A DNA stretch of 64,000 nucleotides from Cucumis sativus (taxonomy: Eukaryota > Streptophyta > Magnoliopsida > Cucurbitales > Cucurbitaceae), in assembly GCF_000004075.3 (NCBI RefSeq), contig NC_026659.2, positions 14,154,272 through 14,218,271 on the forward strand, read 5' to 3'. A model generated the notes under the pieces. It was given only the letters and a program-made list of their open reading frames with translations, made no database searches and was not told the DNA's origin. The position numbers were made by a program, and so were the translations under genes. How positions within the stretch are numbered: the first letter of the stretch is position 1; every line of letters begins with the position of its first letter. Shown here one piece after another: positions 48,395 to 60,225 of this stretch.

Positions 48395-49603
48395 ATTTTG
48401 AATCAAATTGGTATATTTGTAACTATCCTTTTTTTTTATACTCAAACAAGTGACCATCCATATTCAATCTAATAATTTATACAAGTTTGATGGAACTAAA
48501 TCGAGGAAACTATGGAATTGACTTTCAATTAAATTTGAATTAATTAAAAAAAATCGTCAATTTATTCATACTTCACAAAAAAAACAAAACTAGTAAAAAG
48601 CAAAATTCATTACACTTGTTTTTTTCTATATTTTATAAAATGTAATTTCCTTTTAAAAACAGCATAGTCACTTTTATTCCTTATTTTCTTTTAATTTCTA
48701 AATAACCTATTAGTGAAAAATGGAGAAGAAAGATGGGGTGATTAAGCTCTCCATCATATAATAAACTCTTACAAAATTTGAAAATTGGACTCAATCACAT
48801 AAAGTGGAGGTCCTAAATGGATGTTTAAATTTGTATTTAATTGGAGTCAACATTTTTTTTTAAAAGACTATACCATTGCATTAAAGCATGTGAATGCAAG
48901 ATGTAGTTGAAAAATATACAAGTGAAATAGAGGAAGAAGTGTCAAACCACAAATTTCTTCCCTCTAGAAGCCCATTAATCATCTTATTTTTTTGGACTCT
49001 TTCTCTCTAAACATTTAAATTTAAGTTAAAAAGAAGAACTATCAAAATCAATTATTACTTTCTCTCAATTATTACTTTCTACAAAATCAATATACCTATA
49101 TATAACTTTTTTTTCTTCTCTTTTGAAAGTTAGTGTGTGTCCTTTCTTGGAAGGCCTGCAGCCCTCAAGATTTTGTATTTCAAGTGGCCATTGGCTTTGT
49201 CTCTCATACTTTTGGGTTTTCTAGATTGATGTCTATACATTATTATTTTTTATTATCCAACCCCCCACTTATATATATTAAATTAAATTGTTACAACTTT
49301 ATACCAAATGTATTATATTATCCAATCATAATTGAGTCAACCCTCATTACTTGGATCACAAAGTAAATCAAACACAATATATGCATATACAATATAATTA
49401 TATTATATAGAATTCAAAATTTTTGACGGTTGACTTTGTAAAATTCCAACTATTTTTGTTGTTCTTCTGCCTAATTATTTATATCATAATTCCACACCTT
49501 ATCACATGTCTCTCTCCCTCATGTCACGTTATTCATGTATATAAATATATAACAGGAAGAAGTAGCTTCAATCTTAACATTGTCAAGACAAATTATTAGA
49601 GAA

Positions 49604-51202
49604 ATGACATCTAAATTTTTATTCCTTTCCTTCATTCTCTTCCTTGGGACGAGCCTCCCGTTGATGACGGAGGGTCACCGTCGTCGAGAGAAAATATATG
49701 GGATATCTTCTTTGATTAGTGAAGAACTGTTCAAGACACTATTTTTGCATAAGGATGATGGTGCATGTCCCGCAAATGGATTCTATAGTTACCAAGCTTT
49801 TATTGAAGCGACATGGAGGTTTCCTAAATTTGGGACGACTGGTTGTTTGGCCACTCGAAAGAGGGAGATAGCAGCGTTTTTGGCTCAAATCTCACATGAG
49901 ACAACCGGGGGATGGGCGACTGCTCCAAATGGACCTTTCGCTTGGGGGTTGTGCTTCAAGGAGGAAATTAGTCCACAAAGTAACTATTGTGATGATAGTG
50001 TTAAGGAGTGGCCTTGCTCTCCAGGAAAGTCCTACAAAGGAAGAGGACCTATTCAATTGTCATGGTAAGTACATAGAACAAATTATGATATTATGCAAAT
50101 AATGTATGGGTTTACAAAGATCCTTCACCAAAATAGTTTGTTTTTTTTAGGAAAAAAAGTTTAAAGGATCATTTTTTTTTATCTAATTTAAAATTGAGCA
50201 CCAATAGGAACTAGTAATTTTTAAAGTAAAGAATTTTAGTAGAATTTAAACGATAGTTTTATTAAAAAATGTGTCCAATAATAAGTTATTGTAATGAATT
50301 TTTTATTTATTTAAAAATAAAAAAATAACAATCTAAGTCTAATATAAAGTGTTAAATTACAGATCTAATCTATTAATAACTTAAATATTTAGTCAATTAA
50401 CTCTAAGATTTGTAGCTTTTTGATAGCTAAACTTCTAAAAATAGAGTAAAAACTAAGTCCTTCATTTTCTAATTGTTAATATTTCTATAGATCTAGTAAA
50501 CACAAAATTAAAATTTTTATGTACAAAATTAGATTTATCTTTAACAAATAAAATAATTTTTAGAAAATTTTGACTTTGTTTGACATATTTATTAGAGATA
50601 CAATTCGAGATTTCAAGATACAATTCAAGATTTCAATATTTCATTAAACACAAACAATCTTATAATAGGAACCTTCTAAAATCTATGGAATAAATGAAAG
50701 ATAAACTTATCGTACACAAAATGAAAATTTGAAAAACATAACAAAATCCTTGGAAATGGTAAACTCTTATAAGGAACAAAATTCAAAATTGCATTACACT
50801 TTTAAAGTAACAAAATGAAATGGACGAACGAGCAGGAATTTCAACTACGGGCCGGCGGGGAAGGCACTGGGATTCGACGGACTGAAAAACCCAGAGAGAG
50901 TGGCGGAGGACCCAACGACGGCCTTCAAAACCGCACTGTGGTTCTGGATGACAGAGCAGAAGCCAAAGCCATCATGCCACAACGTCATGGTCGGGCAATA
51001 CGTTCCCACAAAGGCTGATAAAGAAGCAAATCGAACTGCAGGATATGGACTGGTCACCAACATCATCAATGGCGGACTTGAGTGTGGGATTGCGAATGAT
51101 GCTCGAGTCAATGACCGAATTGGTTACTTCCAAAGATATGCTAAGCTCTTCAATGTTGATACTGGCCCCAACTTGGATTGCCAGAATCAGAAACCCTTTT
51201 AG
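49604..51202 (+). CDS. GH19 chitinase, class II type (no chitin-binding domain)
   Basis: Endochitinase that cleaves beta-1,4-GlcNAc chains, typically secreted in defence. Exons are 49604-50064 and 50836-51202 (GT-AG, phase 2), giving 275 residues. The Met at 49604 is chosen because it opens a classic signal peptide ([20 protein letters not shown]). There is no hevein domain, so the mature protein goes straight to the GH19 fold. Catalytic Glu is in SHETTGGW, followed by [58 protein letters not shown] and a complete C-terminus ([12 protein letters not shown]) without a vacuolar extension. One deviation is YKGRGPIQ where YYGRGPIQ is usual. The gene is convergent with the protoporphyrinogen oxidase gene. 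Confidence 0.95.
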
Positions 51203-52008
51203 TTTCACTTTCATCGTTTGTTTATCGATTGTCCTCTTTTTCTCTTTGTACTGCATTAACACAATAATACAATGATATACAATATGGATTTCACTACTTT
51301 TACTAGGTAGAACTTTTAAAAAACCTTACAAATATAGAAAAAACCATCAATAATAGTAGACTTCTAACGATGAAATATTTACCATTGTTCACAATTTGTT
51401 CTATTTCTATTACATTAATTTACCATTGTTTGGGACCTGAACTTGGGTCAGAGGTTGGAAGACCACTTTACCACTAAATCAACTAATGATATTGATACAA
51501 TATTAAGCTTTTTTAATATATAGATACAATATTAAGTTTTTTTAATATATATCATAAAGTTGTGGAGGCTCGAGTCCCCCATGACATAAAATCTACCGGT
51601 GTTTATTATACCTTATGGACTAAAATAGTCAATACCATAACATAAAATCTACCGGTGTTTATTATACCCTATGGACTAAAATAGTCAATACCATAAATAC
51701 AAAGTACAATATAGAATATAATAACTACAAACTAGAATAACCAATTTAATATCCCAAACAATCCCTAAAAAAGTCCAATTCACTCAAAGTCGAGCCATAA
51801 GAAGTTTTAGAGAGCTCAACATGTTAGGATTCACCCTAAAAATAGGATTACAACTATTGCTACAATAAAGCAAATCGAAAATCAAGATAAAAGACCATAT
51901 CTGCAAAGCAAGATCGCCATCCCTTACAAGTTACAACTCAATGGCGTGAAGAGCCCATCAGTTTGGTTATGTGCCTACTAATGGTAGAAAGCAAAAAGAA
52001 GTAGCTAT
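51203..52008. other. intergenic between convergent chitinase and PPOX genes
   Basis: 51203-51300 is probable chitinase 3' UTR. 51490-51550 has a word of about 31 bp, GATACAATATTAAGCTTTTT plus TAATATATA, twice. 51585-51697 is a 56-bp tandem duplication. The words GACCTGAACTTGGGTCAGAG (51425) and GAGGCTCGAGTCCCCCATGA (51566) recall pieces of tRNA-derived or retroelement repeats. No coding sequence is seen. Confidence 0.5.
51585..51697. repeat. 56-bp tandem duplication
   Basis: A unit starting CATAAAATCTACCGGTGTTT occurs at 51585-51640 and again from 51641, with one substitution seen (CCTTATGG/CCCTATGG). Confidence 0.92.
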
Positions 52009-55000
52009 TTATTTGTACACTTTTTTAGACAGAAAACCAGCTACCTCAGCTGCAGCTTCATAGGCACCCTCAACACATCTCCCCAAGGCCACACCGCATA
52101 CATAGTTTCCACCTAAAAATAGCCCCTCCATTCCAGCCTCTCTCAGTCCGGCCTTGGCGGTGTCTAGAACATCGAGATGGCCAATCAAGAACTGTGGAAT
52201 GGCTTGTGGCCACACCCTCACGCTCAATGGTAGAGGATCCTCTGCGTTTGGGTTTATGAGGATTTTTCTTAAATCCCGATCAACTACTTCTATGAGCTCG
52301 CTCTCTGTCTGTTGTGACAAAAGTACTTACAAATTACAAGATAATAACAATAAAACTAATGCTATAAATAAGAAACAGTAGGGATGGAAGATGGAACTTA
52401 AAATGGTATTCAAAGGACACCAATTTTTTATGTAAGCCAAATTCAAAAGCTCCTTTTACTAGATTTTGAAAATCAATATGATTCAACATTTGCATATTTT
52501 CTGTTCCTTGAAAAATTATAGATGTAGTACCCAAGTTGGTTACAAATTGCTTGACTTAGTGGCAAGTCCCGAGGCAGAGATCTCTTTTGTTATTTATACC
52601 AGTCTCTCATCTAAAAAAGTGAGTTAGAAATGGTAGTTGAAACTTTCCTAATCGTACCATTATTATCAATACTACTAAGCATATAAATATAGATACAACA
52701 TTAAGCCTTTTTCAATTTCCTAGCAAAACTTCACGTATGATTCAGAAAGCTCAATTTCAAACCGTGGTTAAAAAAACATACCTGAGAAAGAATTCCAGTA
52801 TTAGTAGCCCCTCCAATGTAGTTCAAGAGCAATACCCTTCCATCTGGCGCTCGATTAGGAAAAAGTGATGAGCTGTATATAGTTCCTGCAACAAAGTGAA
52901 GCATGAATTTGAATGCAATTTAACAACCCAACTGACCAACAGCTAGGGCTGTAAGAATCGTGTGGCAAAATATAAGTCAACAGAAGTTAAGGGCAGACTG
53001 CCAGATGAAATGTAAAGAATGCGGATTTACCCAAAGTAGTCACCCCCTGGCTACGAGGGTGCAATTGACCAAACCCCTTTAGTTCACCATCAATCAAGCA
53101 TTCTTTCCTAATTGCTCCTTTTGGATATGATATGGTCACTGATGCAACTGGTGGATAATAAAATTTTGAAAGTGCATCTGCAGCTTTCCCCTGCAGGGAA
53201 GGAATCATCGAAGATAAACAAACTTAAAAACAGAGAACCAACCAACAAATTCAGGACTTCCTATTCTTGCACCAATCAGCTGCACTACTGTACAGAATTT
53301 GCAAGATACATATATTCTGCACTTGTGAGTAAATTGAGTTTCAAGTTCTCTTCCTAATGTATTGATTGTAGCTTTCTTGATGAAGTAGTTATATGTTTCG
53401 CCAACATGAGCTTAGCTCAACTAGCACCTATATATATATGAGGACAAAAGGTCCCGAGTTCAAATTCCCCCACCCAAGTAGTATTACAATACCTTTTCAA
53501 AAAAATAAAAAAATTAAATGCTTCTTTCAATAGTTGTATTTTATGTGATCTTTATACCAGCTAGAATAATTATTTGCAATCTTCATTTGTTTGTTTCCGA
53601 TATTGGGCTCTCCCACCATCTTTTATAACTTCATCTCATCTGTGAAATGGTTTCTCTTTCTTATCAATAAAATAAAATAAAATAAAAATACCTGACAATC
53701 TCCCATAACTTCCGCTCAAATATCCCAAATTCTCTAGAAAGTGTTAAACATCTATTTTGCAACCTGACTAATGTTGAAGTGTGTTTCCACAATGTCAATT
53801 CCAAGTGATACACTCAACTGTTGATTAGAATTGCAAAAGGTGCTGCAATCATTAACAATAAAGAATGCAATGGAAAAGCTGGAACTATATATGTAAATGA
53901 ATATCATAAAAATACTGTTGAAAGGACAAAAATCACATTCAAGTCCCAGGAAATTAAATTACCGAGATTGGACGCAACAGAGTGCCAGCAATATAAGAAG
54001 GAACCGTCATGATGACACTTCTGCTTAGTATGGAGACTAGTCCTTCTGGTGTTTCGTATGTCAAACTATAACCTCCGTCATCCACTTTACTGATACTAGA
54101 TAGCTTCCAAGATACTTTTACTTTACTCCCCAAACTACAATCAACAGAAAAAGTTGAAGAAATGTTAAATCTAAAGACCAAGTCAAAAAGGCAATCAGAA
54201 AACTAGTCTTAAAATTGAAGCTTACCAAGTAGAAATAGCATTTGGCAACATGGTAAGTCCTTTCCGAAAAGATCCAACAGTTTGGCCCTTAGGCTTTGGT
54301 AGACGCCTGGAATAGAAGAAGATGGTTATTAAACACACAATATATCATAAAGTGGTGAGGAGGGAAAAAAGAAAAAAAACGGAGAAACTTCATGAAGTTA
54401 AATCATTACGGATCTCTTGGTGGTTTGGTAGTTTTATTCCTTTCTTGAAGTGCTTTGAAAGTCCCACCAATAATACTACCACCATTTTGCTCTAGCCTCC
54501 AAACCTTACCAAAAGCTGCTTTCATGCTTAGCTTTGAAGGGTCACCAGCGTATACACCTGAACAGATAGTTTCAAGTCAACAACTGACAATGAGTAAAAC
54601 AATCAACCAAAGAAGTATAACCTTGAAACTAAATTATTATAATTTTCCTAAAGAGTACAAATGGTTTAGCCATTACTATTGTGTTTTTTATTACTAGTAA
54701 CAAAATGGTAATTTACGTTTGATTCTACTAACAAATGAATAATAAGAATTGAGTTCATGCCATGGTTTAGTTCACTATTAATAAAATTTAGTGTGTTGAC
54801 TGTAGCATAAAATCGGAACTCAAAAGTTAGGGTAATGTAGTTTATCAAATTAGTAAACCTACTCATCAAGCCTAAGCTTCATTTCTTAAGTCTTCATTGC
54901 ATAAGTCCAAATATTTCTCTAGATCTTACTATGAATTGGATACCGAGAAAATAGGAATTACATGGATAGAGAAAATTTGCAAGAAAAAATAGATATATAG

Positions 55001-56378
55001 ATCTAATTGAATAAGGTTAATCACCAGAACAAAATGGCTCTATCAAACGTTCAAAAACTTCATTGCCAAGGTTCCGACGGACAAATTCTTCAACTGATTC
55101 CTCTCGACCCTGTTACCTTTGTTAGTGTTACAACATATGAGAACCTAAAAACAATAAATATTTGTTTTTCTGAGATTGATGAGGGAAGTAAAAAGTGACA
55201 ATGTACTTCAATATAGAGAAAAAGAATTGAGAAGACAAACTGGAGGAGGAGGGCGAATGCCCAGGGCACCAAAGCCTGCTCTGATTTTTCCACCAATGCT
55301 CATCAGGTCAAAGAAAGGTAGATCATTAGGTTTCGCAGGCACTGGTCTGAGCTTTCCATTCCACAATACAAATCGAGGTGCATCTGGGTCTCCCAGAACT
55401 AAATCATCTTTTAAGCCACTATCCACCTGCCATTGTATAAGAATTAACAAATAAACCAAGGGAAAAGTACACAAACTAAATCACTTCCTGACAATACATA
55501 TAAACCTTTCATGCACCTGACACAATATAAAAATCTAAGATTAAATCCCTCGGTAGTAAATGGTAGCGAATACGAAGAATGTCCGACTACACTGATTCTA
55601 GTTAGAGCATAAATCCCATGGAACTACAATCAACAAAACTACGCAACTTAGAGTGGGCACCTTCCTCCATCATGCATATATAAAACTCTTAGCACGGAAT
55701 CACCTAGAACATGTATGGTCAGAAGAGGCCTGCTTGTCTCATAATTAACGATCAAAATAGGGAAATAGAAACGGTCAATCAGCTAAGGCTAATAATTTGC
55801 CTTAGACGATGGCGGCTTGAAGGTAAGAGAAGATCCTTACCCTCCATACTTCGTCTCAGATTATAAAATTTACTATAGAAGTTATACATTCTTAAAGTTT
55901 CCTCTCGAATTTGACCCCAAATTTAGTTAGAAACTAAAGTTTTGGTCGAACGAATGATACTAACCACCATGGTGAGAATAGGATCGGAAGGTTGGAAGCT
56001 ATTAGGGCCTTCTTCCCAGAGATATCCATCTCTCTCAACCGTAGTGATGTTGCCTCCAACGCGATCCTTGGCCTCGGTGACAATGATGTTAGGGGCAACA
56101 TCGGGGTGTTTGGTAGCAAGAGCCTGAGCGATGCAGAGGCCACTAATTCCAGCACCGACGACCACACAATCCAGGATAGAAGACTGGGAAGAGGCATTGG
56201 AAGGGGAAAGAGCGGTGGAGCCCTCGGCAATTGAACATCGGAAATAGGAGCGAAGGCGATTGTTTTGGAGAGAGATGTGGAGTGGGTGAAAAGAAGGAAT
56301 GTTTGAGGGGCGGAGAAGAGTGAGAGGGTGAGGGCGCCGGAAAGGGAGGTCGGTGAGGAGTGTGGAGCCGGTGGCCAT
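52009..56378 (-). CDS. PPOX1: chloroplast protoporphyrinogen oxidase, with apparent 1-bp frameshift
   Basis: FAD enzyme oxidising protoporphyrinogen IX to protoporphyrin IX, the last step shared by heme and chlorophyll synthesis. Nine exons: 55965-56378, 55241-55426, 55025-55109, 54410-54557, 54226-54306, 53963-54134, 53031-53190, 52782-52886 and 52009-52308. Residues 1 to about 60 are a Ser/Arg-rich chloroplast transit peptide. A dinucleotide-binding motif ([10 protein letters not shown]) follows, then [54 protein letters not shown] and the FAD-proximal end [20 protein letters not shown]. Exon 8 is 105 bp where 104 is needed: an A-run at 52860-52865 has six bases. The reading passes from SSSLF into a stop after about 425 residues instead of 549. 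Everything else is intact, so I suspect a homopolymer sequence error, but a real null allele is possible. Confidence 0.93.
53401..53515 (+). mobile_element. tRNA-derived SINE-like repeat in PPOX intron 6
   Basis: An A-box-like GCTTAGCTCAACTAGCACC (53410-53428) and a B-box-like GAGTTCAAATTCC (53456-53468) are spaced as in a tRNA head, followed by TTACAATACCTTTTC and an A-rich tail. It is not a foldable tRNA by eye. Its orientation is opposite to the host gene. Confidence 0.55.
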
Positions 56379-59300
56379 GGGGGAGAGGGAAGTGAGAGTT
56401 TTGGAGGGTGAAGAGAGGATGATGAAGAGTGAAGTTGAAGAAGGGATGTGTTATCTATCTACAACAACATTTCTGAAGGAATTTTGTCTCAATATGACAC
56501 ATGACTCATATATCTATATCTATATATGTATATACGTACCTTAGAAATTTAATTTACCAATTCATTCCTAATGCTTCGATGGAATTAGAATTTAATCCTA
56601 TAATTTTCTTTACTTCACTTTCTCTACTTTATACATCATTTTGATTTTAGTGTTTGTTCTTAAGTAAACAGAGTTTTGTATTATTAAAAAAACTAATACA
56701 ATTATGGTGTGACATTTTGTATGAGATGATCAACCTATTTGTAATGGCATGGTTTCTAAATATTTTGTTTTCATATATATTATAGATGTTATTATAAAGA
56801 ATAGGCCTCTTCATGGGTCACAATTTTATTTTCTTACTGCCATACCCAACAAGGATGAGAAAGAAAGATCAGAAAAAGGAGAACACAATGTAGAACACAA
56901 TTCAAACACAAAAAAGGAAGAATAAAGACATTGAATCTATCCAATAAACTCAAGATTGAGATGATAAATAAGAAGATAAAACAAAAAGATTACAAGAAGG
57001 GACACAACCCATTAAAACTACATAATTAAGCCTAAACGCATATTCAGTCCAAGATACGTGAACTCAAATAAGCACCATTTTGAGGGGCATGTTGGAGAAG
57101 CACCATCTTGAGGGGCATGTTGGAGATGTCAAGAGTTCCACCTTGAAAAAACCAAGGATACTCACACCTCATATAATATAGACAAATGTCAAGAGTCCAT
57201 TAAGTCGAAACGGATATTTGGTCCAAGATAGGTTATTATGACGCTCTTATAATTTAAGGCTATCAAGAAGAATAATAAATTATGAGTTTTACTTTGGCAA
57301 AATAACAAAACATAAATAATTTCATAAATGCCCCTACTCAATCTAAAAAATACAATTAATTCCAAATGCTACATAAAAATTTTTCCCAAAAAATATAAAG
57401 ACATTAATGGGAAGATCCATCTCATGCCTACAAAAATTAAAATATCTACAAGTGATCATTTTTTCTTAGACTTCGACCGACTACTTCCTTCTTTCATTCA
57501 AAACCCTAAAGAAAGTTTGAAAGTCCATCTATTCATCTTCTTACCAGTTTTCTCCCGAATCACATTTGTTATATACATGATTATTCCAAATCTCTTCCTC
57601 TTCTTCGACCGCTTTACTTTGCATTGCTTCAGAAGAACATCTGAATTTCGGTCGCTTTACTTTGCTCTACTTTCGAAAGAATTTTGCATGCTTTTACTTC
57701 ATATTCAAGTTATTTCAAAACGTATTATGTTTCTCATATAAATTTTCGAACGAACCAATAGTTTAATTTCTTCATATTTAATCAGATTCTTTGATGCCAC
57801 TATAGTCCTTTAATTGTCATGTTGATTCAAAATTATTGTTTAGGCTCTGTTTGTTCAAATTTCTTCTTCGAATAGTTATGATTGTATTATGGAAAAGTTG
57901 AATATCGCCTTTGTTATCAGACTTTGTAATTATAGAAGGTTCAAAAGAGACGATATAGTTTGTATAAAAATTTATGTTTTGAATGTTTATTATTTTATAA
58001 ATCGTAGAAAATCTAAAGATGAAGAGAATTGTCAATTAGAAAAGCGAAGAAATGACATATTATGGTATTTTGGATACCCCGGTTCAAAAAACTATTGTCA
58101 ACACGGGTCCAAACTCTTTCAAGCTCTTCAGACGAGGTATTCATATATATTTTTTCCAATTTTTTTTCTAAGTATAACAAAGTTGTACATTCTTATAAAT
58201 TACTACATGGTTCATTATAAGATATAGCAGAACATATAATGGCTAAAGGATCATGAGACAAGAAAGAACTTCTACAAGCATCGAATAAGAGAGAACGAAG
58301 GACCCTCCAAAGAAAGAACCCACCATACCGAATTTGAAATTTGAAAATTTCTAATTTTCAAGATAATTATATTGTGCACATAATTATATCATACTTTCTT
58401 CTTTTAAACTTAGAAGTTTAAATTTTAATAACTACACTTATGTACAGAAAGAATCTATATCAAATACATAATTTAATATGAATTTACACAGTTCAATTCA
58501 CTTCTATTAATGTACTTATCAATTATAATATTTAATTTTCATCATGTAATTGTATAATTATATTGGTATGCATAATGGATAGACATCTACTAATGATCAT
58601 ATTAATAGACAATTTTTATATCTATAATTAATCGAATAATTTATATATTAGGGATATATGTGTGGTAGTAAACCAATTAATATATGTGTATACTTGGTAA
58701 GCTAATATAGGCATGTTCTATGCAATATGTTTAACAAATAATGATCTTATATCCAATAGTACTGAAGAGCCTACAAACAATAATGGATAGCAATAAAGTC
58801 AAACATCACCTATATAACCTTCTTTATTTTATTGATATTATTGGTATAGTTAATAATAAACATAATACCAATTGAGTTGTAAATTAGTAGAAAATAAAAG
58901 TCGAGTTCTTTATATTTATCCTTTTTAATCTATTCATATGGTAAATCAACAATAAACTGAATATATTAAAGGTATAATAGAAAATAATATATATATATAT
59001 ATATATTAACAATAAATTGCATTTAAACTCTTTGGAAAAGAAACAGTTGAAAATAAACTTTGAAAATACAGTTGACAAATAATTCAATTTCAAAATCAAA
59101 TACACCCTCAATCTTTGATATAGATACAAGATATGGATACAACTGTACGTCTTTTAAAAACAATGAATTCATAGAACACATAGTTGTATTTCCTGCTTTA
59201 GGTATTTGTTTGGTAGTAAAATAAACATAGGTATACGTTGTTTGAAACATATGTTCTTATTTTCTTTATTCATTGTTAACAAGAAGTATACAAAACCTCC

Positions 59301-60225
59301 GACTCAAGTTTTACCATTAGATTTCGAGAGTCCGTTTAGGTATGAGAAAATCATTCACTCAAGTCCATTTTTTTTTTAGATAAAGAAATGGATTACAAGT
59401 GGAACTTGTTACTACTAGAAGCATTGTCTCACCACACCCATTCTGATATTAGATTATTCATATGATATATACTATATACTATCATCTATGTGTTTGTTTG
59501 TCTATGTTAGTTATTTCTTACTGTTACTTCTAAAAATATATTATCTGTAATTTCCTTTCACTTTATATCCCACATTTACTATATGTTCATGTTTCACTGA
59601 TGTGGGACAGACCCAACATTTGAGCCTATCAAAAGAAAGTCGTTGACAGCTTCAACCATATGCATCAATGATCATAACAATATCATAATAGATATATGCG
59701 AAATATAGGGACAAGAGAAGTCTCAAATCAACCGTTACAATATGATCTTTAGGCTTCATTCAATAACCATCTAATCTTTTAAAATTAAACTTATCTACGT
59801 GATTTTCATCTATTAGTTTTAATGGTTTGTTGTTCACTGATTCAACGTCAAGACCAAATTTTGAACACTAAAAGTAGTTTCCATACTTTTTTTCTTATTA
59901 TTGAAAATTGGCTAGAAAATGAATGCTTACATAATAAGAAATATGAAAATCATAAGCAGCAAGAAAAAATGCTTAATTTAAAAAATACACATCTCGCTAC
60001 TAGTAGCTTCACATGTACATGTACATGTAGAACAAAGAACTTTAAGTTAAAAATGGACAAAAAGAGACACCAGCTACTAGTGAATACAAGAAATCAAACC
60101 ATCCCTCCACATGCGATTCCCAAGAATTAAGAATTCCATACTATACTCTAACCAAAACTACTCAAATGAATCAACATGCATACCCGTAATCCTCAAAGAA
60201 GTCAATAGCTACAGTTACAACAAGG
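56379..60225. other. intergenic between PPOX and cyclophilin genes
   Basis: No gene is supported. A TA/CATA microsatellite at 56503-56535 is in the PPOX upstream region. 57071-57126 is a tandem pair of 28 bp. 57290-57740 contains an open frame of about 137 codons without any domain, rich in Phe/Leu/Ile, which I regard as chance. A TA run lies at 58987-59007. 59575-59650 (GATGTGGGACAGACCCAACA) resembles a piece of an LTR. The rest is AT-rich without visible structure. Confidence 0.5.
57071..57126. repeat. 28-bp tandem pair
   Basis: AGCACCATTTTGAGGGGCAT plus GTTGGAGA at 57071-57098 is repeated at 57099-57126 with one T/C difference. Confidence 0.9.

Larger units (their letters stand above)
45438..49603. 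other. intergenic, several small foldback elements, chitinase promoter
   Basis: 45438-46300 is upstream of the RPP38-like gene and has no clear feature beyond repeated GTGTATATCAA-like words (46010-46200). 46320-48440 holds a cluster of AT-rich foldback elements with TCTATCA palindromes (listed separately). 48441-49540 is AT-rich. A TATA-like ATATAAATATATAA at about 49538-49553 precedes the chitinase start. Confidence 0.5.

Noticed and set aside
49580..49603. Earlier start for the chitinase
   Set aside because: The upstream extension begins with TTG, not ATG; the ATG at 49604 opens a proper signal peptide.
57328..57741. Hypothetical 137-residue protein
   Set aside because: AT-rich, Phe/Leu/Ile-rich, no domain, no plausible promoter or splice partner; likely a chance frame.
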